Source: Flavobacteriia bacterium (lineage in GTDB: Bacteria; Bacteroidota; Bacteroidia; Flavobacteriales; Schleiferiaceae). From it: a stretch of 13,293 nucleotides of DNA. This document shows positions 1-8,033 of this stretch, in pieces (position 1 is the stretch's first letter; each line of letters begins with the position of its first letter). The stretch is taken from contig CATILC010000036.1 in the NCBI GenBank assembly GCA_949516455.1, positions 1-13,293 of the forward strand, written 5' to 3'. A program made the translations under genes and the position numbers. The notes beneath the pieces were generated by a model. That model ran no database searches and was not told where the DNA came from. It worked only from the letters and a program-made list of their open reading frames with translations.

Positions 1-9
1 ACTTCCGCG

Positions 10-2235
10 TCAATCGAGCAGCTTGCGCTCAAAAGAGTGCACAAAGACCATGTGCCCCATGCCCTCGAATCCTTCGAAGAGCTCGTCGTCCCTGTGCTTG
101 AGGTTCTCCTCTCTAAAGCCGACCACAGTCAGCCCGGCCTGAGCCGATCGCTCGAGCATGATGTCTTTGTAGGATCGGTCCTCGTCCTGAACGATGATCT
201 GGATGTTCTGTGTGGTCACAGGCAATCGGCCCGTTTCCATCAGCGTTTCCATTTGCTGACGAATACTGTCTTTTTCCTCTTCCCGACAGATGGCGAAGAT
301 GGAGATGTTCCCATTCGCCCAATCCGGGTGCCCCAAAATGATGAAGCTGAGAATGATCATCAAATTGGCGTTCTCATCGTCCGTGGGCTTGATCCATACA
401 TGGATGCCGTTGCGATGGACGATGGGCTTTCGGCTGGAAGCATAGATGCAGACGTCAAAGTGACCGCTGCGCACCAGCTTGAAATTATCGATGATGTTCT
501 GAAGCCCGCTGGGTTCGTCCTTGTCGTACTCGAAGATCACCATGTTGTTGTCCATCCCCGAAATGCCCGAGATCTGAATGGACTGCGCCACAGCTGAGGT
601 GTAGGAAGGCGAAATGATGGTGTCGATATACACATGGCTGTCCTGACCGTAATTTGAGATCAGTTGCTTGAGTTCCTGCTGAGAACGCTCGAAGGTCTGT
701 GAAGAGTAGTAGCCCTCGATCTTGTGCAGATAGGTGCCGAAACCGTACTTGTGCGAGATCCAGCTCAGAAGCCGAAAAGCGCTGTCCCGTTCAAAGCTGT
801 CCGCCGAAATGCAGATGGCGCTCGGTCGCCACTCGCTCTTGCTCCTGCCAAACTTGAACTTCTGCAAATAGAGCTGCAGGTTGCGGTTGAGCTGAAAAAT
901 GGAATTGGCGAATATGCTCGAAAGTCCCTTCCGTTCCCGATGGTAATTGTTGACGTAGATGTAGAGGGCCGTCATCAGAATGACCGCCGCCACCGTGTAG
1001 CCCAAATTGATCTTGAACATCACCCAGACCGAGAAGGCGAAGCCCACCAGGCTGATGTACCACTTGGAACGAAAGGTCGGTCGGTAGGAAGGCGATGTGC
1101 CAAAGTGATTGAGTACCGAGATCAGACATAGCGAACCGTAGGTGATCATGAAGAACATCGAAATGATCTGGGCCACGGCATTCACATCGCCCAAGACCAC
1201 GAAGAGCATGGCCAGTGCACAGGTGATCAGGGAAGCATTGAAGGGCTCGCTGTCCTTCTTCCGCAAACGGCTGAGCCATCTGTTGATGCGCGGAAGGGGA
1301 AAGCTGTTGTCGCTGGCCAGTGCATGCAGTGTCCTCGGTGCCACCATGACCGATCCAAGTGCGGAAGAAATGGTTGAAGCCGCCAGTCCGAGCGGGATCA
1401 CTATGGCTCCGTACAGGGCGATCTTGCCCATAACGAACTGATCGCCGACCAAGTCCACAGGAGTTGCAGAAAGGGCAAGTTTTGAGGCGATGAACAGGTA
1501 GATGACCATTCCAATCAATGTGGCGCTGATGGTACCCAGCGGTATGCTCTTGCCAGGATCCTTCAGGTCGCCAGACAATCCAACTCCGGCGGTCATGCCT
1601 GTGAACGCAGGGAAGATGATCGCAAAGACGAGAAAGAAATCCTGCGGATTGCGCATCTCTGCCTGCGCCATGCTGAATTCGCCCAATTCGGAGAAACCCG
1701 TCTGCCCCAAAAAGAAGAGAACGATGGAAACCGCCAAAATTCCCACCACGCCGTAAAGTGCCTTGATGCCCAGGTTGGCGCCTTTGTAGAGGATCAAACC
1801 GCTGAGCAGGAGCATGGCCGGCACACTGATGGCCTGCCGGGGAAGATCGAGATCATAGACCGTCCGAACATGTTCAAATACGAATTGGAAGGCCTCCGTG
1901 AAGGCGATCACATAGAAGGCAATACTGATCGATTGGCTGAGATAAAGCGCAATGCCGATGGTTGCACCAATGTTGAGCCCGAACGAACGGGAAATGATGA
2001 AATACTCACCCCCGCCCTCCACGCGCTTGTTGGTGGCGATCTCCGAGATCGCCAATGCCGTGGGGATGGTGATCGTATGACCGAGCAGAACGATCAGGGC
2101 AACGCCCCAGAATCCCAGCGTACCTACAGCAAATCCGAATCGCAAAAAGAGGATGGCACCGAGAATGGTGGAAATGGCGGTGAAAAAGACCGGGAGGGTG
2201 CCGAACTGGACTTTGTGCTCCTTCATTCCATGCAA
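10..2235 (-). CDS. SLC12-like cation-chloride cotransporter family membrane protein (APC superfamily)
   Basis: A 741-residue integral membrane transporter, complete at both ends. The N-terminal ~430 residues hold about 12 hydrophobic segments and the landmarks of the SLC12 family: GTLPVFFTAIS in TM1 (12-22), EGGGEYFIISRSFG (73-86), TGMTAGVGLSGDLKDPGKSI (212-231), a GSVMVAPRTLHALASD stretch (294-309), and GDVNAVAQIISMFF (349-362) followed by YRPTF (384-388). Residues ~435-741 form a soluble cytosolic domain of the SLC12 C-terminal type, including HVWIKPTDDENANLMI. Eukaryotic relatives couple chloride transport to Na+ and/or K+; the ions moved here cannot be read from the sequence, and amino acid transport is possible because bacterial members are often labelled amino acid permeases. 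ATGs lie at 2235 and 2226; neither has a clear ribosome binding site, so the start may be three residues shorter. It is divergent from the M1 peptidase gene and shows no operon partner in the window. Confidence 0.88.
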   Translation of the reverse strand: MHGMKEHKVQFGTLPVFFTAISTILGAILFLRFGFAVGTLGFWGVALIVLLGHTITIPTALAISEIATNKRVEGGGEYFIISRSFGLNIGATIGIALYLSQSISIAFYVIAFTEAFQFVFEHVRTVYDLDLPRQAISVPAMLLLSGLILYKGANLGIKALYGVVGILAVSIVLFFLGQTGFSELGEFSMAQAEMRNPQDFFLVFAIIFPAFTGMTAGVGLSGDLKDPGKSIPLGTISATLIGMVIYLFIASKLALSATPVDLVGDQFVMGKIALYGAIVIPLGLAASTISSALGSVMVAPRTLHALASDNSFPLPRINRWLSRLRKKDSEPFNASLITCALAMLFVVLGDVNAVAQIISMFFMITYGSLCLISVLNHFGTSPSYRPTFRSKWYISLVGFAFSVWVMFKINLGYTVAAVILMTALYIYVNNYHRERKGLSSIFANSIFQLNRNLQLYLQKFKFGRSKSEWRPSAICISADSFERDSAFRLLSWISHKYGFGTYLHKIEGYYSSQTFERSQQELKQLISNYGQDSHVYIDTIISPSYTSAVAQSIQISGISGMDNNMVIFEYDKDEPSGLQNIIDNFKLVRSGHFDVCIYASSRKPIVHRNGIHVWIKPTDDENANLMIILSFIILGHPDWANGNISIFAICREEEKDSIRQQMETLMETGRLPVTTQNIQIIVQDEDRSYKDIMLERSAQAGLTVVGFREENLKHRDDELFEGFEGMGHMVFVHSFERKLLD

Positions 2236-2336
2236 AGATGGGCAATCGCAGAATACTTCATCCCGAAAGCGCCTTGTGAACCCTCGGTCTGCTCAGTAGT
2301 TGTTAGAATTGCAGATACTTAATAAAGCACATCACC
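2236..2336. promoter_or_regulatory. Divergent intergenic region between transporter and M1 peptidase genes
   Basis: This 101-bp gap separates two divergently transcribed genes and must hold both promoters. On the plus strand TAGAATTG at 2304-2311 matches the Bacteroidota -7 element TAnnTTTG at all but one fixed position and lies 25 bp before the peptidase ATG. I see no good -33 TTTG at the expected distance, so the assignment is weak. I found no convincing element for the minus-strand transporter gene. Confidence 0.3.
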
Positions 2337-4601
2337 ATGTTCCAAAGGATGTCCTCCGCCCTTGCCCTCCTTTTTTTGTGTGTCTCTGTTCTCTCGGCGC
2401 AGGAAGACCGATACTCCGGTCATCTGAAATTTCAGCAGCTGGAAGAGGATCTGCCCACTCCCAATCGCTACCGCTCGGCTTCGGGCGCACCAGGTCCGGA
2501 CTACTATCAGCAGCAGGCAGATTATGTGATGGAGATCACCCTGGACGACGAGGCACAGATGATTCGTGGAACGGAGGAGATCACCTACACCAACAACTCA
2601 CCGGATGCACTCGAGTACCTCTGGGTGCAGCTCGACCAGAACATGCGCAGCAACAAGGGACTGACGGCGCAGAAAACCACGGGCGCTCTGCCCAGGTCTT
2701 CCAGAAGCTGGGGATTCAAAGACCTGTTCCCCACCTTCCCCGGCGGCTTCCGACTCGAGAAAGTAGCCGACAAAAAAGGTGCTCCACTGAAAGTGGCGGT
2801 GAATTACACCATGATGCGCATCGATCTGGAAGAGCCTCTGGAGAGCGGCAAGAGCTACACATTCAATATCGACTGGTGGTACCCGATCAACAACAGAAAG
2901 ACCGACGGCGGACGGTCCGGTTACGAATACTTCCCCGAAGAGGACAACTACCTCTACACCATTGCGCAGTTCTTCCCGCGCATGGCCGTGTACAATGATG
3001 TGTACGGCTGGCAGAACAAGCAGTTTTTGGGACGCGGAGAGTTCACCCTGCCCTTTGGCGACTACGATGTAAAGATCACCGTCCCTTCCGATCACATGGT
3101 GGGTTCCACAGGCCAGCTCATGAACGAAAAGAAGGTGCTGAGCCCAACGGAACTCCAGCGTTTGGAACGTGCACGGAACACCTTCGATGCACCGGTCCTC
3201 ATCGTCACCGAAGAGGAAGCCCGTGCAAAAGAGCAGATCAAAAAGACAGACACCCGTACCTGGCATTTTCAGGCCGAAAACGTTCGTGATTTCGCCTTTG
3301 CGAGCAGCCGCAAATTCATTTGGGACGCCATGGCGGTGGACATCAATGGACGCGATGTCATGGCCATGTCCTACTACCCAAAGGAAGGCAACCCCCTTTG
3401 GGAACAGTATTCCACACGCGCGGTGGCACAGACGCTGATCACTTATTCCAAATTCACCATCGACTACCCTTACCACAAAGCCATTTCGGTTCACACGGAC
3501 CGCATCGGTATGGAGTATCCGATGATCTGCTTCAACGGAGGACGGCCCCGGAAAGACGGAAGCTATTCGCCATGGACCAAGCGCGGAATGATCAGCGTGA
3601 TCATCCATGAGGTGGGCCATAATTTCTTTCCAATGATCATCAATTCAGACGAGCGGCAATGGACCTGGATGGATGAAGGACTGAACAGTTTCGTGCAGTT
3701 TCTCACCGAGCAGGAATGGGACAGAAATTATCCTTCACGCAGAGGACCAGCCGAAAACATCGTGGACTATATGCAAGGTGACAAGATGAAGATGGTCCCG
3801 ATCATGACCAATAGCGAGAGCCTCTTGCAATTTGGAAACAACGCCTACGGAAAACCGGCAACCGCACTCAACATCCTTCGCGAGACAGTGATGGGCAGAG
3901 AGCTCTTTGATGCTGCCTTCAAGTATTATTGTGAGCGTTGGGCGTTCAAGCACCCCACTCCGGCCGATTTCTTCCGCACCATTGAAGATGCGAGCGCCGT
4001 CGATCTCGATTGGTTCTGGAGAGGCTGGTTCTACACGGTAGACCATGTGGATCTGGAACTTACAGATGTTTCGGTCTACGATACCCTGGGAAGCGAAGCG
4101 CTCGCGATCGTGGACGATGCCTGGTCGATGATCGACTCTGGCGATACCCGAAACATCAGCTCCAGGAGGAACGATACGGCCATTGCCGTCACCTGGGTGG
4201 AACGGGACAAAGTGGCCAGAGATGCCTACACCGGACCGCTGCGCATTCAGCAATTTCCAGCTGCCAAAAAGGTGGGCGGTTCGGATGAAGACCCCTGGTT
4301 CTACATTCAGTTGAAAGTCAAAAATGTCGGTGGACTGCTCATGCCTGTACCGATGCGCTTCCACTTCCTTGACGGAAGCAGCAAAGTGGTTCGCCTGCCC
4401 GTTTCGACATGGATCAAGCACGAGAAACAGTTCATCAAGAGCTTCCGTTTCAAAAGAAGACCCATCGCCGTGGAGATCGATCCATTCAGGGAACTGGCAG
4501 ACATCGATCTGAGCAACAACGCTTGGCCCTCGAAAGAAGATGTCTCCGCCTATGACGCGTTCATGGAAAGGAAGAAAGCAGAGACGACCGCAGAGGAATG
4601 A
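2337..4601 (+). CDS. Exported M1-family zinc metallopeptidase
   Basis: A 754-residue peptidase of the gluzincin (aminopeptidase N-like) M1 family. A Sec signal peptide (~1-21, ending LSAQ) implies a periplasmic or outer-envelope location; there is no lipobox and no T9SS sorting tail. An N-terminal beta domain (~50-290) is followed by the catalytic domain. The zinc site is complete: HEVGH at 424-428 and the third ligand Glu at 447 in WMDEG, the exact HEXXH-X18-E spacing. Tyr504 in NNAYGKPA is the probable transition-state tyrosine. The substrate-anchoring GAMEN motif of classical aminopeptidases is replaced by GMEYP at 391-395, so the Glu (393) is kept in an altered context. Likely role: trimming peptides in the envelope, with substrate unknown. 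The start ATG at 2337 places the signal peptide correctly; a downstream ATG (codon 5) is less likely. G+C is typical of the flanks. Confidence 0.92.
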   Translation: MFQRMSSALALLFLCVSVLSAQEDRYSGHLKFQQLEEDLPTPNRYRSASGAPGPDYYQQQADYVMEITLDDEAQMIRGTEEITYTNNSPDALEYLWVQLDQNMRSNKGLTAQKTTGALPRSSRSWGFKDLFPTFPGGFRLEKVADKKGAPLKVAVNYTMMRIDLEEPLESGKSYTFNIDWWYPINNRKTDGGRSGYEYFPEEDNYLYTIAQFFPRMAVYNDVYGWQNKQFLGRGEFTLPFGDYDVKITVPSDHMVGSTGQLMNEKKVLSPTELQRLERARNTFDAPVLIVTEEEARAKEQIKKTDTRTWHFQAENVRDFAFASSRKFIWDAMAVDINGRDVMAMSYYPKEGNPLWEQYSTRAVAQTLITYSKFTIDYPYHKAISVHTDRIGMEYPMICFNGGRPRKDGSYSPWTKRGMISVIIHEVGHNFFPMIINSDERQWTWMDEGLNSFVQFLTEQEWDRNYPSRRGPAENIVDYMQGDKMKMVPIMTNSESLLQFGNNAYGKPATALNILRETVMGRELFDAAFKYYCERWAFKHPTPADFFRTIEDASAVDLDWFWRGWFYTVDHVDLELTDVSVYDTLGSEALAIVDDAWSMIDSGDTRNISSRRNDTAIAVTWVERDKVARDAYTGPLRIQQFPAAKKVGGSDEDPWFYIQLKVKNVGGLLMPVPMRFHFLDGSSKVVRLPVSTWIKHEKQFIKSFRFKRRPIAVEIDPFRELADIDLSNNAWPSKEDVSAYDAFMERKKAETTAEE

Positions 4602-4615
4602 TCAGCCGCTGATCA
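4599..4615. terminator. Possible bidirectional stem-loop between convergent genes
   Basis: TGATCAG-CCG-CTGATCA forms a perfect 7-bp stem with a 3-nt loop. The first three bases are the TGA stop codon of the M1 peptidase gene, and the stem sits in the 21-nt gap before the convergent gene that ends at 4623. A stem shared by both converging transcripts fits a terminator, but neither strand has a T-run after it, so it is at best a weak or Rho-assisted one. Confidence 0.35.
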
Positions 4616-4622
4616 CTGCTTG

Positions 4623-5462
4623 TCAGTCGATGCGCAACTTTTCCGCAAGCGCATAATCCTTGCGGATCAGGGTGACGAGATATACCCCCTTGGAAAAGCC
4701 AGCTGTTGGGATGTCCAGGGTTCGGCCGGCCTGGCACTTTTCCTGATACCAAACTTCCTGACCCTTGATATCGGTCACACGCAGGCCGTGGGTTCCGAAA
4801 GCCGAATTGGTCTCTACCCGAATACTGCCGTCTGCATGTACGATGCTTCGCATAGCCTTGAGTTCCTCGATCACCGCCATGGATCCCGTCATGTCGCCGG
4901 CCAAAATAGGGTCGCCTTCATTGAGTTCCACTGCCATGTCCTTGACGATGATGGTGTCGCTGCCCGGACTCACATCCAACCGAACCCATCCGTAATGGAA
5001 TCCACCATTGAGTTCGAGCTTGATCCCAACGAATTTGTCGGTTCCACCCATATCCCAGGGCATGTTGTAGAGCGGGTAGCCGTAGAGCTTCAGTGCCATA
5101 AAACCACCAGACAACCACATTTGGCCCGAACTGACCATGGCTCCGTTGTCGAGCATATCCACCCGACTTCCGCTGGACACAACAGCATTGTCTGAGAAAT
5201 ACTGGCTGTTGGTCGTGTTGTAATAATAACCGAAGGCCGCGCCCTTGATCGGCGCATTGCTGTACAGCGTATCCAGGGTTACGACAGTGAAGTCCTGAAT
5301 ACCGTCGTTGTTGATATCCAATACCGCGAAGTCGAAATTTCCGGTCACCAGGGAATCTGGATTCAGATCGGTGTAAAAGACCTGTCCCTGAACAGCGGGA
5401 GCTGCAGCAGCAGTAGCCAAGGCGGTGTAGCGCTTAAGACGTTTTTGAAGTATCGAATTCAT
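4623..5462 (-). CDS. Secreted protein with T9SS type A C-terminal sorting domain
   Basis: A 279-residue exported protein of unknown function. I start it at the ATG at 5462 because the residues that follow form a signal peptide: basic NSILQKRLKRY, an Ala-rich core (14-22), then cleavage near VQG-Q (25-27). The reading frame stays open upstream but adds an unlikely N-terminus. The mature part begins VFYTDLNPDS and includes DINNDGIQD (49-57), resembling the Asp-rich calcium loops of FG-GAP or dockerin repeats. A region ending HYGWVRLDVSP (156-166) then ILAGD (186-190) resembles a beta domain common in Bacteroidota secreted proteins. Residues ~205-279 match the T9SS type A domain: GLRVTDIKGQEV, then FSKGVYLVTLI and a final AEKLRI strand. 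It should cross the outer membrane by T9SS and be attached to the surface or released. It lies 99 bp downstream of the TonB receptor on the same strand, but its high G+C groups it with the flank, not the iron operon. Confidence 0.8.
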   Translation of the reverse strand: MNSILQKRLKRYTALATAAAAPAVQGQVFYTDLNPDSLVTGNFDFAVLDINNDGIQDFTVVTLDTLYSNAPIKGAAFGYYYNTTNSQYFSDNAVVSSGSRVDMLDNGAMVSSGQMWLSGGFMALKLYGYPLYNMPWDMGGTDKFVGIKLELNGGFHYGWVRLDVSPGSDTIIVKDMAVELNEGDPILAGDMTGSMAVIEELKAMRSIVHADGSIRVETNSAFGTHGLRVTDIKGQEVWYQEKCQAGRTLDIPTAGFSKGVYLVTLIRKDYALAEKLRID

Positions 5463-5561
5463 AGAAAAAGAGGATGAATTTCTTGAAAAATAAAGTACGA
5501 CAAATAACTGGAATAATTCCGTGCATCGCGCCAGCCCTCTGACCAATTGCAAGCCGTGAGA

Positions 5562-8033
5562 TCAAAAGTTTATTCCAAGACTTAAGAAAATGGAGCGCGG
5601 ATCTGCAGCAATAATTCCAGGCCCCGGATAGCCCAAAGCCCTTCGCGTGAAGTACTTAGAATCAAAGATGTTATTTATCCCGCAGCCCAATTTGATGTAG
5701 TTGTATTGATAGGAAACGTAAAAATCAGAGATCTCATAAGCCGGGATAATTCCAATTAGACCCTCTCTAAGGTCCCCTACAGCTAGGGTCTCTGAATTTT
5801 GCGCATCCGTGTATTGTATTCCGGTATGACTTGTCTGAAATGAAATAGACCAATTTTTAAATCGCGCATCAAATCCAGAACGAATTATTGAAACCGGAAC
5901 AAATTCCACTCGATTGCCCGTAACGTTGGATTCCTGGCTATTCAGGTAAACAGAATGTGTTCCACTCCAATTACACCATACAGCCATACTCAATCCTTTC
6001 GGATGGATGCGCTTTTCTGATTTGCCCATCAACTGAATCTTCATCAATGCCTCCAGACCCGTGATAAAAGCGGAACCGATGTTTTTTCGGACACGCTCTG
6101 CACGATCGTTGAGAATTAGCCCGATCCGATTATCGTAGAGCATGCCAAAGAGGCTCATATCCATGGTAACACGATCTCCCAAATACCGAGAGCGCTGGCC
6201 CAAGTCGATACTGAACCCACTCTCGTCACGAATATTTGGGTCTATTTGGAAACTAGGATTTACGACTCTTAAGTCACTAAATGTAACGGAGCGATAATTC
6301 TGGGTCAGATTGAAATAAAATTCTTGGTTGATACTGGGACGATAAGAGAAACCCATTCCAAAAATGACAAAACTTCGCCGTAGATCTCTGTATTCATTCA
6401 AAACATCATTTGAGATTGCGTTACCTGCATTGTCAAACACCACTTCATTATATATCCCTTCACTCTGCGTTCGAATATTTTCAAATCTCAAACCCGGCGT
6501 AAGGGACCATCTATCCGAGATCTGGAAAGTATTTTCCGCAAAGAGTGCAACATTAAGATTGGGGAAAAGAAAGTTGGACTGATTGGGATAATCTGGGAAA
6601 CGAGGTGTTGAGAAACTAAAATCTGCGTCGGATTCTAGTGAACCAGGACCCTGAATGGACTGATTCCATGATTGATAGAACTTAGCTCCCAAAAGGACCA
6701 TTTGCATTCTGTCTTTCAAGGTGTAGCGGTGCAACAAACGTGCTTCAGAACCTATATTCCTGAATGTACCTCTAATTAGATCTCTTGGATTGACATAACT
6801 GCCATCAGGATGCTGCTCGTCTAATTCCAAAATGGGATTTCCATTCAAATTGATGGGACTTCCGCGAAAACCCAACGCGTCCTTTTTTGCGTTCAGTCCT
6901 GACAACTGCCAAGAAAATTTTGTTCTCGTTGAAAACTCTTTAACATATGCGAGCTGATAGATCTGCCAATTGATGCGAAACCAATTGCGATCTCTGTTGC
7001 TGTATCTCGGATTTTCATTAAACTGCCTGTCTGTCAAGCCTCCTGGCTGCTTCGCTAAATAGCGCATCCAAGTGAACTCACATGTCCATTTTGCCGTCTC
7101 TGAGGGTTGATACGCGATAGATGCAAAGATGTCTTTCCCTGAGATCGACGAATTGGGTCGCCAACCTTCAGAAGACCGATGATTGAAATGGAGTAAATAT
7201 GACCACTTCCTGATTTGTCCGCTTAACCGATGATAACTTGTGAATTGACCGAAAGAACCCCAGGTATTATTTCCAGAATAAGCGAGCTGTTTGTGGGATG
7301 GACCCACTAATCTGAAGTCGATCAATCCACCGAATTGGGTGCCGTATTGCAATGATGCCGATCCCCGAATGATGCGAATCGACTCCAAACTCTGTGCTGG
7401 TGGCGTGTAGTAACTCTCTGGATAGCCCAACACGTCTGCACTTATGTCGTAACCATTTTGCCGGATATTGAAATTGCTGGAGCGGTTGGGATCGAGTCCT
7501 CGCCCACCAATATTCAATTGCATCCCCAAATCATTGTTTTCTTGAATATTCAATCCAGAGACTTCAGAAAACAGATGTCTTGAAGTAATCTGTGCATCAT
7601 TAAAACCAGATTCATAAGGACGAATGATTTGGCTCTTCTTTGATGCGGTCAAGGTCATGTCTTCAGCCACACCCATCCACATTTTACCCTGAAGCTTTTT
7701 ACCATTTACCTCCACTTCTTTCAAAGTGTTGGCACGGGGTTGCATTAAAAAGTTATGGTTGTGAATCATTAAATTATCATGAAAAACAGTATCGATCCGC
7801 TCAAATCCTGGAAAGGACAAAATCAAATGCATTGGAAATTCCACTTCAAATTGATAAGCCCTGTTGAATGAAATTTCTTCGGACGCAAGTTTGCCGTTTA
7901 AAAACAAAATGCCAGTTAATTCCGGATACGGACCATCATGAATCGTATTCACTGTGAACTTCAACTTGCTCTGTGCGTGGACAGCGGCAAGGTTAAATAG
8001 AAAGACGAAAGAAAGAAGCTTCTTATAATCCAT
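5562..8033 (-). CDS. FecA-like TonB-dependent outer membrane receptor
   Basis: An 823-residue outer membrane receptor, last gene of the operon. The ATG at 8033 is chosen because it directly opens a signal peptide (MDYKKLLSFVFLFNLAAVHA, cleaved before Gln21); a longer frame to 8081 would put 16 unrelated residues in front. After a small N-terminal beta domain (~22-100) of the carboxypeptidase-regulatory-like type comes LKEVEV (104-109), a plausible TonB box. The plug follows (~135-245), with NIGGRGLDPNRSSNFN, YPESYYTPP and IRIIRGSASLQYGTQFGG, closest to FecA/iron-type receptors in my recognition. The remaining ~570 residues are the beta barrel, ending in Phe as barrel proteins do. It would import an iron or heme ligand using TonB-ExbBD energy; the exact substrate cannot be read. 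Its start overlaps the end of the HTTM gene by 11 nt (8023-8033), which implies translational coupling. Low G+C. Confidence 0.9.
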   Translation of the reverse strand: MDYKKLLSFVFLFNLAAVHAQSKLKFTVNTIHDGPYPELTGILFLNGKLASEEISFNRAYQFEVEFPMHLILSFPGFERIDTVFHDNLMIHNHNFLMQPRANTLKEVEVNGKKLQGKMWMGVAEDMTLTASKKSQIIRPYESGFNDAQITSRHLFSEVSGLNIQENNDLGMQLNIGGRGLDPNRSSNFNIRQNGYDISADVLGYPESYYTPPAQSLESIRIIRGSASLQYGTQFGGLIDFRLVGPSHKQLAYSGNNTWGSFGQFTSYHRLSGQIRKWSYLLHFNHRSSEGWRPNSSISGKDIFASIAYQPSETAKWTCEFTWMRYLAKQPGGLTDRQFNENPRYSNRDRNWFRINWQIYQLAYVKEFSTRTKFSWQLSGLNAKKDALGFRGSPINLNGNPILELDEQHPDGSYVNPRDLIRGTFRNIGSEARLLHRYTLKDRMQMVLLGAKFYQSWNQSIQGPGSLESDADFSFSTPRFPDYPNQSNFLFPNLNVALFAENTFQISDRWSLTPGLRFENIRTQSEGIYNEVVFDNAGNAISNDVLNEYRDLRRSFVIFGMGFSYRPSINQEFYFNLTQNYRSVTFSDLRVVNPSFQIDPNIRDESGFSIDLGQRSRYLGDRVTMDMSLFGMLYDNRIGLILNDRAERVRKNIGSAFITGLEALMKIQLMGKSEKRIHPKGLSMAVWCNWSGTHSVYLNSQESNVTGNRVEFVPVSIIRSGFDARFKNWSISFQTSHTGIQYTDAQNSETLAVGDLREGLIGIIPAYEISDFYVSYQYNYIKLGCGINNIFDSKYFTRRALGYPGPGIIAADPRSIFLSLGINF

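Noticed and set aside
37..597. Long open frames opposite the transporter, peptidase and T9SS genes (for example 37-597 plus, 2598-3620 minus, 3735-4421 minus)
   Set aside because: Their translations show no recognisable domains, they lie antisense to clearly real genes, and they arise readily in higher-G+C coding DNA.
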